Assembly: GCF_019443405.1 (NCBI RefSeq)
Contig: NZ_CP080376.1
Coordinates: 2,728,001 to 2,792,000 of the forward strand
DNA from: Brevundimonas sp. PAMC22021
GTDB taxonomy: Bacteria; Pseudomonadota; Alphaproteobacteria; Caulobacterales; Caulobacteraceae
Direction: 5' to 3'
Length of the DNA: 64,000 bases
Positions 34,507-43,842 of the stretch are shown here, one piece after another. The notes beneath the pieces were generated by a model. It did not search any database. It was given only the letters and a program-made list of their open reading frames with translations, and had not been told where the DNA came from. The translations under genes were made by a program, and so were the position numbers. How positions within the stretch are numbered: the first letter of the stretch is position 1; every line of letters begins with the position of its first letter.

Positions 34507-36243
34507 TCAGGGCGCGGTCAGGGCCACGCCCTCTCGCCGCCGGTCCGCGCCGCCGTCCCAGCGTCCATTGCGCCAGATCGCGCCGTGCAGGCCCGAGGTC
34601 TCTGACGCATTGGGCCGCAAGCTCATGCCGGCTTGGGCCAGCGCCTCCCGCGTCGCCGCGTCGAAACCGGCGGTGTCTGCCCCAATGGTCTCTGCGCGCA
34701 CCACCAGGTTGGGCAGGTCGATCGCCTCCTGCATCGTCAGGCCCCAGTCCAGCACGCCGATCAGCGCCTTCAGATTATAGGCCAGGATGCTGGAGCCGCC
34801 GGGCGACCCCAGCGCGCCGACCAGCTGTCCCTCACGGTCCAGGATCAGGATCGGGCTCATCGAGGACCGGGGCCGCTTGCCCGCCGCCACCGCATTGGCC
34901 GCCGGCGCGCCATCCGCCTCCGTCGGCGAAAAGGAGAAGTCGGTCAGCTGATTGTTCAGGAAGAAGCCATGGGTCATGCGGCCGGAGCCGAACACGCTCT
35001 CGACCGTCGTTGTCATGCTGACGGCATTGCCTTCGGCGCCGACGATTACGAAGTGAGAGGTGCCGGCCGGCTCAAGCGTCCTGTCCGCACCCGCGGGCGC
35101 GCTGCCCGTCGGGCGCCCCGCATCGACCGGTCCATTGACCTGCGGGACCAGGGCGGCGCGCGCCGTGACATAGTCTTCGGCCAACAAACCGGCGAGCGGC
35201 ACGCCCACGAAGTCGGCGTCGCCGATGTAGCGATCCCGGTCGGCGTACATCAGTCGCTGCAGCCGCCCGAATGCGACCCAGGCCTCGGGGCTTTGCGGCC
35301 CCCGGGTCAAATCCGGCGTCCGCTCGGCCATGGCCAGCATTTGCAGGATCGACACCCCGCTCGACGGCGGCGGCGGCGCGCAGACGACATACAGACGATA
35401 GGGCCGACACACGGCGTCGCGCTTCAGCGGTCGATATGCGGCGATGTCGGCCGCCGTCAGCGCGCCGGGGCGCGGCGCCTCCCGCGTCCTGGCGGCGATG
35501 TCGCGTGCGATCTCCCCCTGGTAGAAGGCCGAGGGTCCCTCGGCGGCGAGCCGGTCCAGCGTCGCGGCGTAGTCTGGATTGCGCAGGCGGTCGCCCGCCT
35601 GATAGCGCCCCCCGTCCGGGCGGGTGAAGTAGCGGATCACGTCCGCAGCGCCCGCTTCCGGAACCTGCGCCGAAGTCGAGGCGATCATGCCGGCCAGACG
35701 CGGGCTGACCACGAAACCGTCGCTGGCCAGCGCGCGCGCGTCGCCGAACAGGTCGCGCCACGCCAGCTTGCCGTGCTCGCCCTGCGCCATCGCCAGCATG
35801 GCCACCACGCCGGGCGCGCCGGTCGAGCGACCCGACAGCACCGCATCGCGGAAAGCCAGAGGGCGGCCATTCTCCTGAAACAGCTCCGGCGTCGCCGCGG
35901 CCGGCGCCGTCTCGCGCCCGTCGTAAGCCTCGACCGCGCCGGTCTCGGCGTCATAGACCATCATGAAGGCGCCGCCGCCCAGGCCCGACGACTGCGGCTC
36001 GACCAGCCCCAGCACCGCTTGCACGGCCACGGCTGCATCCACGGCCGATCCGCCGCGCCGCAGCACCGCCATGCCCGCCTCCGCCGCCAACGGATTGGCG
36101 GCCGCCACGAACGGTCCGCGCGCCGGTTGCTCCGCCGCCACGCTGAACGCAGCGGCGGACGAGGCGGGATGCGCCGGCGTCTGGCAGGCGGCCAGCACGA
36201 TCGGCGTCAGCAGGACAGCGAGAAGGCGGCGAAACGGTCCCAT
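34507..36243 (-). CDS. ggt: Gamma-glutamyltransferase, lipoprotein
   Basis: A 578-residue Ntn-hydrolase precursor that cleaves gamma-glutamyl bonds such as those of glutathione in the periplasm. The lipobox is at VLAAC (about residue 19). The processing-site and nucleophile Thr lies in AGTSHFVIV, separating the large subunit (FVAAANPLAAEAGMAVLRRGG; LVEPQSSGLGGGAFM) from the small one (GFFLNNQLTDFS; SSMSPILIL; GSPGGSSI). ATG 36243 gives the lipoprotein signal directly. Confidence 0.93.
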   Translation of the reverse strand: MGPFRRLLAVLLTPIVLAACQTPAHPASSAAAFSVAAEQPARGPFVAAANPLAAEAGMAVLRRGGSAVDAAVAVQAVLGLVEPQSSGLGGGAFMMVYDAETGAVEAYDGRETAPAAATPELFQENGRPLAFRDAVLSGRSTGAPGVVAMLAMAQGEHGKLAWRDLFGDARALASDGFVVSPRLAGMIASTSAQVPEAGAADVIRYFTRPDGGRYQAGDRLRNPDYAATLDRLAAEGPSAFYQGEIARDIAARTREAPRPGALTAADIAAYRPLKRDAVCRPYRLYVVCAPPPPSSGVSILQMLAMAERTPDLTRGPQSPEAWVAFGRLQRLMYADRDRYIGDADFVGVPLAGLLAEDYVTARAALVPQVNGPVDAGRPTGSAPAGADRTLEPAGTSHFVIVGAEGNAVSMTTTVESVFGSGRMTHGFFLNNQLTDFSFSPTEADGAPAANAVAAGKRPRSSMSPILILDREGQLVGALGSPGGSSILAYNLKALIGVLDWGLTMQEAIDLPNLVVRAETIGADTAGFDAATREALAQAGMSLRPNASETSGLHGAIWRNGRWDGGADRRREGVALTAP

Positions 36244-36405
36244 GGCGAACCTTTGGGCGGACAAACGGGGGAGAGACCCGGACGTAACCCCGGCCTGGCG
36301 ACGCGCCAAGCGTCAACCGCCGCCGAGCGCCAGATAATCTTCGCCCGCCCGCTTGCGCCTCGCCCCGCCAGCCGCTACACACCCGCCCTCGCCGCCAAGG
36401 CATGC

Positions 36406-36482
36406 GCACCCGTAGCTCAGCTGGATAGAGCACCAGACTACGAATCTGGGGGTCAGGAGTTCGAATCTCTTCGGGTGCGCCA
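36406..36482 (+). tRNA. tRNA-Arg(ACG)
   Basis: A 77-base cloverleaf: acceptor GCACCCG pairs with CGGGTGC, D arm GCTC...GAGC, anticodon stem CCAGA/TCTGG with loop CTACGAA (anticodon ACG at 36440-36442), T arm with GTTCGAATC, discriminator G and encoded CCA. The A at position 34 would be converted to inosine. Confidence 0.96.
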
Positions 36483-36588
36483 CTTTCCTCCGCTGGTCCG
36501 ACAGCGTGAGATGATCCGAAAACATCATTGAGTGGCGGGGTCCTGGCGGCAGCCGGGCCTTATTCGCTCATCTCGGGAACGACCAATG

Positions 36589-36626
36589 AGAAAGGCGGCG
36601 CCGGATCGCTCCGACGCCGCCTTCTC
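36589..36626. terminator. Hairpin after the TonB receptor gene, possible terminator
   Basis: GAGAAAGGCGGCG and CGCCGCCTTCTC pair (one bulged base), enclosing a second small stem CGGA-TCGC-TCCG. It sits between the tRNA and the end of the minus-strand receptor gene. The T-tract is weak, so termination is likely but not certain. Confidence 0.45.
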
Positions 36627-36647
36627 GTTCGTCCATGTACGCGCCCC

Positions 36648-38696
36648 TTAGAAGCGGTAGGCGACGCCGACGCGCAGGTTGCGACCCGGAAGCGGTGCGA
36701 TGTCCTTGAGGAAGGACGCGTGCTCGCGCGCCTCCTCGTCTGTCAGGTTGCGCGCCTCGGCGAAGACGGTGACGTTCCGATCGGAGAACGGCCGCACCGC
36801 CGCCGCCAGGTTCAGCAGGGTGTAGCTGTCGGTCGGCAGCTCGAATTCGTTGGCGATCCGGTCCTGCTCGGCCACATGGCGCACCTCGACGCTGGCGTCG
36901 TAGCGGGCGGTGGTCCAGGCCAGGCGGCCCGTCGCCGACCACGGCGGGATGCGGGCGGCGGGACCCAGGTCGGTGTCGGCGCGGACATAGTCGGCCGCGC
37001 CCTCCAGCGACAGCTTGCGATCGCCGTCCTCCCACAGGGCGTAGGCGCCCTCGACTTCGAAGCCGTAGAACTGCGCGTCCGTCTGCACGAACTGGTAGAC
37101 CGGGAACAGCTCGTCCTCTTCCTCGAACAGGAACTCCTCCCCGGTCGGCCGCTCGTCGATGAAGCCGTCGTACCAGGAATGATAGAGGTGCAGGTCGCCC
37201 GAGAAACGGCCGCGGTCGTAGTGGGCCGTGCCCTCGAGCGTCGTGACCTTTTCGGTGTCCAGGTCGATGTCGCCGGTCTCATAAGCGGCGGTGGCGATGT
37301 GGACGCCGTCGGCGAACAGCTCGACCTCGCTGGGTGCGCGCTGGTTGTGCGCGAGGCTGAGGCCCAGGAACAGGCCGGGCGCGGGGCGCAGGAAGCCGGC
37401 GACCGAGCCGGACCAGTTGTCGAACTCGCGCTCGACCTCGGCGTCCTCGCCCAGCGGCACGGCGTTCAATGTGCGGCGGTCATAGCGCAGGCCGCCTTCG
37501 AAACCGTGGTTGCCCAGATCGAGGCGCTGAACCGTATAGACGCCGATCTCCTCGATGCCGACGGTGGGCACGAAGGCTTCCTCGCCGATGGCTTCGAAGT
37601 CGCGCGAAAGGGCCTGGACGCCGACGGCGCCGTTCCATCCGCCGCGCGCCCGCTGGACCAGGTCGGCGCGACCTTCCCAACCGTCCGAGTTGAACACGGT
37701 GCCCGGCTCGCCCACGTCCTCGAACTCGGTGTGGGTGTAGTCGGCATGGCCGTAGGACCCGCGCAGGGCCGAGAACGGACCCTGATCGAAGCGGTATTCG
37801 CCGCGTGCGTCCCAGCGTTCCTGGTTCAGCTTGATGAAGACGCTCTCCTCGGCGACCACGCCATACTCGCTGTCGGTCTCCTTGTAGGACAGGCCGGCGA
37901 AGCCCTTGTCGCCGATATAGGCGCCGCCGACGCCCCAGGCCTCCAGGTCGGTGTAGCTGTTCGGCTGAGTATCGCCGCCCTCGCGTTCGATCCCTTCCGC
38001 ATCGGCCAGGCGCTGAGAGATGGAGGGCGAGGGAATCTCGTAGTCGTCTGTCCGACGCTTCACCGCATCGATGTTGAAGGCGAAGGCGCCGCCGCCCACG
38101 GTGACGCGGCCAAAACCGCCGCGGCCGTCGTCGACGCTGGACACCTGGCCCGAGACCACGCCGTCGATCCCCCCTTCGGGGATCTCGGTAGGGATGCGGC
38201 CGTCCAGCACATTAACCACGCCGCCGATGGCCGAGCCGCCATAGACCAGGGTGGAGGGCCCGCGGATGATCTCGATGCGGTTGGCCTCGGCCGGGTCGGT
38301 CGCCACCGCATGGTCGGGCGACACGGACGAGGCGTCGATCAGGCCGATGCCGTTCGTCAGCACCTGCACGCGCGGGCCGCTGAGCCCCCGGATCACGGGA
38401 CGGCTGGCGCCGGGTGCAAAGTCGGTGGAGCGCACGCCCGGGCGGCCGTTCAGCAGGTCGCCCAGCGACGCGGACGGCGCGGTCGCCAGCGTCTGCTCAT
38501 CCAGCACGTCCGTGGCGATCACCGCGGCGCGCTGGCTGACGCCATAAGGCGCGCCGGTGACGATGACGTCCTCCAGGGTCGTGCTGTCGGACGGGGAGGC
38601 CGAGGGCTGGACGGACTGCGCCAAAGCCGGCGCGGCGAGGACGGACCAGGCGGCGGCGGTGAGCAGGACATGACGGGAAGGGGATCGGACGTGCAT
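36648..38696 (-). CDS. TonB-dependent outer-membrane receptor, ZnuD-like (zinc uptake)
   Basis: A 682-residue receptor. Signal peptide (MHVRSPSRHVLLTAAAW, cleaved near residue 27), then a plug domain with the TonB-box-like LEDVIVTG, LLNGRPGVRSTDFAPG and IEIIRGPSTLVYGG, and a beta-barrel ending in Phe (VGVAYRF). The last part, EHASFLKDIAPLPGRNLR, is typical of ZnuD-type zinc receptors. Long acidic extracellular loops (FEEEDELF) may help capture metal. A zinc substrate is inferred from this similarity and from a Zur-like site upstream. Confidence 0.85.
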   Translation of the reverse strand: MHVRSPSRHVLLTAAAWSVLAAPALAQSVQPSASPSDSTTLEDVIVTGAPYGVSQRAAVIATDVLDEQTLATAPSASLGDLLNGRPGVRSTDFAPGASRPVIRGLSGPRVQVLTNGIGLIDASSVSPDHAVATDPAEANRIEIIRGPSTLVYGGSAIGGVVNVLDGRIPTEIPEGGIDGVVSGQVSSVDDGRGGFGRVTVGGGAFAFNIDAVKRRTDDYEIPSPSISQRLADAEGIEREGGDTQPNSYTDLEAWGVGGAYIGDKGFAGLSYKETDSEYGVVAEESVFIKLNQERWDARGEYRFDQGPFSALRGSYGHADYTHTEFEDVGEPGTVFNSDGWEGRADLVQRARGGWNGAVGVQALSRDFEAIGEEAFVPTVGIEEIGVYTVQRLDLGNHGFEGGLRYDRRTLNAVPLGEDAEVEREFDNWSGSVAGFLRPAPGLFLGLSLAHNQRAPSEVELFADGVHIATAAYETGDIDLDTEKVTTLEGTAHYDRGRFSGDLHLYHSWYDGFIDERPTGEEFLFEEEDELFPVYQFVQTDAQFYGFEVEGAYALWEDGDRKLSLEGAADYVRADTDLGPAARIPPWSATGRLAWTTARYDASVEVRHVAEQDRIANEFELPTDSYTLLNLAAAVRPFSDRNVTVFAEARNLTDEEAREHASFLKDIAPLPGRNLRVGVAYRF

Positions 38697-38724
38697 CGAG
38701 ACCTCGTACAAACGCGCATTCAGC

Positions 38725-38739
38725 GTTACGAAATATCAT
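38725..38739 (-). promoter_or_regulatory. Zur-like imperfect palindrome upstream of the TonB receptor
   Basis: Minus-strand ATGATATTTCGTAAC, 28 bases before the receptor start, shares about 10 of 15 positions with the alphaproteobacterial Zur site (ATGTTATANTATAACAT). The match is partial, so this is a candidate only. Confidence 0.3.
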
Positions 38740-38867
38740 CTCGTCTGGTCAAGACGGAAGGTGTCTTCCAGGGCGGCGCAGCAATCAGGCCTCGACAAAG
38801 ATCGTCCGGCGCCGCAACCGCTGCGGCGGCTCGACGGTTGGTGTTCGTTGGGTGAGAAGGATCAGCA

Positions 38868-39866
38868 ATGACGCAGACGGTTCTGGTGGCGGGCGGCGCC
38901 GGCTATGTCGGGTCGCACGTGTGCCTGGCGCTGTCGCAGGCCGGATTCCGGCCCGTCGTCTACGACAACCTGTCGAATGGTCATGCCGCCTTTGTGCAGT
39001 GGGGCGAGCTGGAGCAGGGCGACATCGGCGACGCGGCGCGTCTGGATCAGGTGATCGCGCGCCATCGGCCGATCGCGGTGCTGCACTTCGCGGCCCTGAT
39101 CGAGGTGGGCGAGTCCGTGAAGGAGCCGGGTCGCTTCTACCAGAACAACGTGGCCGGCGCGATCACCCTGATCGAGGCGGCGCGGCGGGGCGGCGTCGAA
39201 GCCATGGTGTTTTCCTCGACCTGCGCGACCTATGGCGATCCGGTGCGGCTGCCGATGGACGAGGCCCACCCGCAGGCGCCGCTGAACCCCTATGGCCGCT
39301 CCAAGCTGATGATCGAGCAGGCGCTGGCCGACTATTCGACCTATGCCGGCTTCCGCTCTGTGTCGTTGCGCTATTTCAACGCGGCGGGCGCGGACGAGGA
39401 GGGGCGGATCGGCGAGCGCCACCATCCGGAAACCCACGCCATTCCGCTGGCGGTGCAGACGGCGCTGGGCGTGCGTCAGGGCTTCAAGCTGTTCGGCGAC
39501 GACTATGACACCCGCGACGGCACGGCAGTGCGCGACTACATCCACGTGATGGACCTCGCCGACGCCCATGTGCGGGCGCTGCGCTATCTGCTGGACGGGG
39601 GCGAGACCACGGCGATCAACCTCGGCACCGGCACGGGCACCACGGTGAAGGAACTGGTCGAAACCATCCGGCGCACGACCAACCGGGCCTTCCCGGTCGA
39701 GGTGGTGGAGCGCAGGCCTGGGGACGCTCCATGCCTGGTGGCCAACAATACCCGGGCGCGCGAGGTGCTGGGCTGGACGCCGACGCGAACGCTGGACGAC
39801 ATCGTGCGCACCGCCTGGCGCTGGCACGCCGCCGAGATCGAGCGCGCCACGCCGGAGCTTGTTTGA
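38868..39866 (+). CDS. galE: UDP-glucose 4-epimerase
   Basis: A 332-residue short-chain-type epimerase interconverting UDP-glucose and UDP-galactose for surface polysaccharide. NAD motif GGAGYVGSH at the start; catalytic SST region FSSTCATYG and YGRSK (YxxxK); then RYFNAAGADEEGRIGERH, VRDYIHVMDLADAH, and the C-terminal block ending in LGWTPTRTLDDIVRTAWRWH. ATG 38868 with GAAGGA upstream. It converges on the ferredoxin gene, whose stop is 4 bases beyond. Confidence 0.93.
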   Translation: MTQTVLVAGGAGYVGSHVCLALSQAGFRPVVYDNLSNGHAAFVQWGELEQGDIGDAARLDQVIARHRPIAVLHFAALIEVGESVKEPGRFYQNNVAGAITLIEAARRGGVEAMVFSSTCATYGDPVRLPMDEAHPQAPLNPYGRSKLMIEQALADYSTYAGFRSVSLRYFNAAGADEEGRIGERHHPETHAIPLAVQTALGVRQGFKLFGDDYDTRDGTAVRDYIHVMDLADAHVRALRYLLDGGETTAINLGTGTGTTVKELVETIRRTTNRAFPVEVVERRPGDAPCLVANNTRAREVLGWTPTRTLDDIVRTAWRWHAAEIERATPELV

Positions 39867-39870
39867 CGCC

Positions 39871-40197
<327 letters not shown>

Positions 40198-40229
40198 TCA
40201 AGCAGCGAAAGCGGTAGCGAGAAAAATCA

Positions 40230-41027
40230 TCAAGCCGCCTGCTTCTTGCGGCCGGGCGCGACCATCAGCTTCTTGGTCTCGGCGATGGCCTTGGCCGGGT
40301 TCAGCCCCTTGGGGCAGACCTGGGCGCAGTTCATGATGGTATGGCAGCGGTACAGCTTGAACGGGTCTTCCAGATCGTCGAGCCGCTTCTGCGTGGCGTC
40401 GTCGCGGCTGTCCGAAATCCAGCGATAGGACTGCAGCAGCGCGGCTGGGCCCAGATATTCTTCCTGGTTCCACCAGTAGCTGGGGCAGGAGGTCGAGCAG
40501 CAGGCGCACAGGATGCACTCGTACAGGCCATCCAGCTTCTCGCGCTCGGCCGGCGTCTGCAGCCGCTCGGTTTCGGGATCGGCCACATCGGACTGAAGAT
40601 AGGGCTGGATGGAATCGTACTGGGCGTAGAACAGCGACAGATCCGTCACCAGGTCCTTGACCACCGGCTGGTGGGGCAGGGGGGCGATGGAGATGTTGTG
40701 GCTGCTGCACTCGTCCCAGCCCTTGGTGCAGGCCAGGGTGTTGCGCCCGTCGATGTTCATCGAGCAGGAGCCGCAGATGCCCTCGCGGCACGAGCGGCGG
40801 AAGGCCAGCGTCGGGTCGATGCTGTTCTTGATGTGGATCAGGGCGTCCAGCAGCATCGGGCCGTGGTCGTCCGACGACACCTCATAGACGTCCCAGCGCG
40901 GATCGGCGTCCACCTCGGGGTCGTAGCGGTAGACCTTGTAGGTCTTGACGTTCTTGGCGCCGGACGGGGCCTTGTAGACCTTGCCCTTGGACGGCTTGGA
41001 GCCTTTGGGGAGGGAAAGCTGGACCAT
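40230..41027 (-). CDS. sdhB: Succinate dehydrogenase iron-sulfur subunit
   Basis: A 265-residue subunit carrying three Fe-S clusters that pass electrons from FAD to ubiquinone. 2Fe-2S Cys are in [22 protein letters not shown]; the 4Fe-4S and 3Fe-4S sets are in [16 protein letters not shown] and [21 protein letters not shown]. It follows sdhA by two bases. Ends with the basic APGRKKQAA. Confidence 0.96.
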   Translation of the reverse strand: MVQLSLPKGSKPSKGKVYKAPSGAKNVKTYKVYRYDPEVDADPRWDVYEVSSDDHGPMLLDALIHIKNSIDPTLAFRRSCREGICGSCSMNIDGRNTLACTKGWDECSSHNISIAPLPHQPVVKDLVTDLSLFYAQYDSIQPYLQSDVADPETERLQTPAEREKLDGLYECILCACCSTSCPSYWWNQEEYLGPAALLQSYRWISDSRDDATQKRLDDLEDPFKLYRCHTIMNCAQVCPKGLNPAKAIAETKKLMVAPGRKKQAA

Positions 41028-41029
41028 TA

Positions 41030-42814
41030 TCAGTAAACCCGGGCCTTGGGCTCGATGTACGAGACCTCGTCGGACATGGTGTAGTTGTGCACCGGACGAT
41101 AGTCGATCTGGACGCCTTCGCCCGGCCGCTTCCAGGCCAGGGTGTGCTTCATCCAGTTGACGTCGTCGCGATTGGGATAGTCCTCGCGGGCGTGGGCGCC
41201 GCGCGATTCCGTGCGGTTAAGGCCGCCCTCGATGGTGACCAGCGCCTGGGCGATCAGGTTGTCGTATTCCATCGTCTCGACCAGATCGGTGTTCCAGATC
41301 AGGCCGCGATCGGTGGTCTTGATGTCGGCGCCGGCCGCGTCGATGGCGCGCAGCTTGTCGACGCCCCCTTTCAGGGTCTCGCCGGTGCGGAACACCGCCG
41401 CGTCGGCCTGCATGGCGCGCTGCATCTGGATGCGAAGCTCGGACGTCGGCGTCGAGCCGTTGGCGTTCCGGAAACGATCCAGGCGCGCGATGTGGGCGTC
41501 GGTCTGGGACTTGGAGGCGGAGGGCACGGCCGAGGCCTTGTCCACCACCTCGCCGCAGCGCAGGCCGACGGCGCGGCCGAACACCACCAGGTCGGTCAGG
41601 GAGTTGGAACCCAGGCGGTTCGCGCCATGCACCGACACGCAGGCCGCCTCGCCGACAGCCATCAGGCCGGGCACCACGCTGTCCGGGTTGCCGTCGCGCA
41701 GCGTCAGCACCTCGCCGTGATAGTTCGTGGGGATGCCGCCCATGTTGTAGTGGACGGTCGGCAGGACCGGGATCGGCTCCTTGGTCACATCGACGCCGGC
41801 GAAGATCTTGGCCGACTCGGAGATGCCGGGCAGGCGCTGGTGCAGGATCTTTGGATCGAGGTGGTCCAGGTGCAGGAAGATGTGGTCCTTGTTCGGACCC
41901 ACGCCGCGGCCTTCGCGGATTTCGATGGTCATGGAGCGGCTGACCATGTCGCGCGGAGCCAGGTCCTTCACGGTCGGCGCATAGCGCTCCATGAAGCGCT
42001 CGCCCTCGGAGTTGGTCAGATAGCCGCCCTCGCCGCGCGCGCCTTCCGTGATCAGGCAGCCGGCGCCGTAGATGCCGGTGGGGTGGAACTGGACGAACTC
42101 CATGTCCTGCAGCGGCAAGCCGGCGCGCAGCACCATGGCGTTGCCGTCGCCGGTGCAGGTGTGGGCCGAGGTCGCCGAGAAATAGGCGCGGCCGTAGCCG
42201 CCGGTCGCCAGCACCACCATCTTGGCGCGGAACTGGTGAAGCGCGCCCGTGTCGAGCTGAAGCGCCGTCACGCCGGTGCAGGCGCCGTCCTGCATGATCA
42301 GGTCCAGCGCGAAATATTCGACGAAGAACTTCACCTCCCGGCGCACCGACTGGCCGTACAGTGTGTGCAGGATGGCGTGGCCGGTGCGGTCGGCGGCGGC
42401 GCAGGTGCGCTGCACCGGGCCTTCGCCGAAGTTCCGGGTCATGCCGCCAAAGGCGCGCTGATAGATCTTGCCCTCGTCGGTGCGCGAGAAGGGCACGCCC
42501 CAGTGCTCGAGCTCGTAGACCGCCTTGGGGGCGTTACGCACCAGGTATTCGATGGCGTCCTGATCGCCCAGCCAGTCCGACCCCTTGACGGTGTCGTACA
42601 TGTGCCACTGCCAGCTGTCCTCGCCCATGTTGCCGAGCGAGGCGGAGATGCCGCCCTGCGCCGCCACGGTGTGGGAGCGGGTCGGAAACACCTTGGTGAC
42701 GCAGGCGACCTTGAGGCCCTGCTGGGCGGCGCCCAGGGCGGCTCGCAGGCCCGACCCGCCGGCGCCGACGACGACGACGTCGTATTCGTGGTCGATGAAC
42801 TCGTAAGCAGCCAT
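41030..42814 (-). CDS. sdhA: Succinate dehydrogenase flavoprotein subunit
   Basis: A 594-residue subunit that oxidises succinate to fumarate. FAD motif [14 protein letters not shown]; the His for covalent FAD is in [11 protein letters not shown]; substrate site [22 protein letters not shown]; catalytic Arg and His in EIREGRGVG and [12 protein letters not shown]-terminal end YIEPKARVY. Part of sdhCDAB with overlapping or closely packed genes. Confidence 0.97.
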   Translation of the reverse strand: MAAYEFIDHEYDVVVVGAGGSGLRAALGAAQQGLKVACVTKVFPTRSHTVAAQGGISASLGNMGEDSWQWHMYDTVKGSDWLGDQDAIEYLVRNAPKAVYELEHWGVPFSRTDEGKIYQRAFGGMTRNFGEGPVQRTCAAADRTGHAILHTLYGQSVRREVKFFVEYFALDLIMQDGACTGVTALQLDTGALHQFRAKMVVLATGGYGRAYFSATSAHTCTGDGNAMVLRAGLPLQDMEFVQFHPTGIYGAGCLITEGARGEGGYLTNSEGERFMERYAPTVKDLAPRDMVSRSMTIEIREGRGVGPNKDHIFLHLDHLDPKILHQRLPGISESAKIFAGVDVTKEPIPVLPTVHYNMGGIPTNYHGEVLTLRDGNPDSVVPGLMAVGEAACVSVHGANRLGSNSLTDLVVFGRAVGLRCGEVVDKASAVPSASKSQTDAHIARLDRFRNANGSTPTSELRIQMQRAMQADAAVFRTGETLKGGVDKLRAIDAAGADIKTTDRGLIWNTDLVETMEYDNLIAQALVTIEGGLNRTESRGAHAREDYPNRDDVNWMKHTLAWKRPGEGVQIDYRPVHNYTMSDEVSYIEPKARVY

Positions 42815-42821
42815 ACCGAAC

Positions 42822-43229
42822 TCAGGCTCCGAAGCCGGCGGGCAGCGGCGCCGAACCCAGCGCCAGCCGCACGATGAAGAAGACGCTGGCCACCGCCAGC
42901 ACGACGCAGATCGCCGCGATCAGCCCCAAGAGGGCGCCGCGCGAACCCGGCCGGTGGATGTAGTCGTCGACCACAACCTTCAGGCCCATGTTCATGTGCC
43001 AGATGGAGATCAGCAGGGTCGCAGCCAACAGGGTCGCGTTCACCGGGCTGGAGAACCACTCCATCATGCCGTCATAGGTCGCGCCCGACAGCACGGCCGC
43101 GCTCCAGAGGCCCCACAGCACCAGCGGGATCAGGATCAGCGAGGACAGGCGCTCGGCCGTCCACTCGCCGGCGCCGTGGCGTTCGGAAACCTTGACGCCC
43201 TTTACAAAGGCCTTGGGCTGACGGCTCAC
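42822..43229 (-). CDS. sdhD: Succinate dehydrogenase hydrophobic anchor subunit
   Basis: A 135-residue membrane subunit with three predicted helices ([59 protein letters not shown]). His in SIWHMNMG is a likely heme b ligand. A GTG start at 43229 overlaps the sdhC stop (GTGA). Together with SdhC it binds heme and quinone. Confidence 0.92.
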   Translation of the reverse strand: MSRQPKAFVKGVKVSERHGAGEWTAERLSSLILIPLVLWGLWSAAVLSGATYDGMMEWFSSPVNATLLAATLLISIWHMNMGLKVVVDDYIHRPGSRGALLGLIAAICVVLAVASVFFIVRLALGSAPLPAGFGA

Positions 43230-43702
43230 AGCGTCACCTTTCCGGAAGCAAACAGATAGGCCCAGAAGCCCAGGGCGATGACGATGGCGACGACCATGCT
43301 GACCATCGTCAGGTTGGTGGCGGACTTGGGCGTCAGGCCCGAGCCGGCGTCCCAGATCATGTGGCGAATGCCGGCGGTCAGATGGTAGGCCGCAGCCAGC
43401 GTCAGGCCGAACCAGATCAGCAGCCCCAGCGGCGAGCCCATCACCGCGACGAAATCGGCATAGGCGTCGGGCCCGAACGACGCCGCCGCGATCCAGGCGA
43501 CCACAAACAAGGCGCCGACCGACAGGGCGATCGCCGCGCCTCGGTTCAGGATCGATCCCAGCATGGTCAGGTGAAAGCGCCAGACCTGCAGGTGCGGCGA
43601 CAGCGGCCGGATGCGTCCGTTCGGCTGCTGGATGAAGCGGCCGGTCTGGTCGTCGCGCGCATCCTTGGGATGGTCGCCGGACACCGGGCTGGAGTCGGTC
43701 AT
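43226..43702 (-). CDS. sdhC: Succinate dehydrogenase cytochrome b556 subunit
   Basis: A 158-residue membrane subunit. The family signature RPLSPHLQVWRFHLTMLGSILNRG precedes three helices, and AAAYHLTAGIRHMIWDAG carries the heme-ligand His. The first 35 residues are polar. ATG 43702 is chosen over an upstream start at 43717. First gene of sdhCDAB. Confidence 0.94.
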   Translation of the reverse strand: MTDSSPVSGDHPKDARDDQTGRFIQQPNGRIRPLSPHLQVWRFHLTMLGSILNRGAAIALSVGALFVVAWIAAASFGPDAYADFVAVMGSPLGLLIWFGLTLAAAYHLTAGIRHMIWDAGSGLTPKSATNLTMVSMVVAIVIALGFWAYLFASGKVTL

Positions 43703-43753
43703 GCGAATAGTTCTCAAAAGCGAGTGAATTCAATCGCCGGGAGGGTTGCGATG

Positions 43754-43782
43754 GCTTTAGTGTCGCAGGGCCGGAGGGTCAA
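43754..43782 (-). promoter_or_regulatory. Possible sigma-70 promoter of the sdh operon
   Basis: On the minus strand TTGACC (-35) and TAAAGC (-10) are 17 bases apart, ending 52 bases upstream of the sdhC start. The -10 is weak, so this is a candidate. Confidence 0.4.
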
Positions 43783-43842
43783 CGCGGCGAGGGCAACAGA
43801 GGCCGCCATGGCGAGGCCGCTATCGTTGGCCTAGGTAGCGGC

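Noticed and set aside
34633..36531. 632-residue plus-strand frame opposite ggt
   Set aside because: Its product is Arg/Gly/Ala/His-rich low-complexity sequence with no recognisable motif; it is the antisense shadow of a well-supported gamma-glutamyltransferase in GC-rich DNA and it runs over the tRNA-Arg.
36528..38855. 775-residue plus-strand frame opposite the TonB receptor
   Set aside because: Antisense of a clear receptor with signal peptide and plug motifs; the translation has no domain and reflects codon-position GC bias.
40198..40791. 197-residue minus-strand frame overlapping sdhB
   Set aside because: Out-of-frame translation of sdhB with no independent start or motif.
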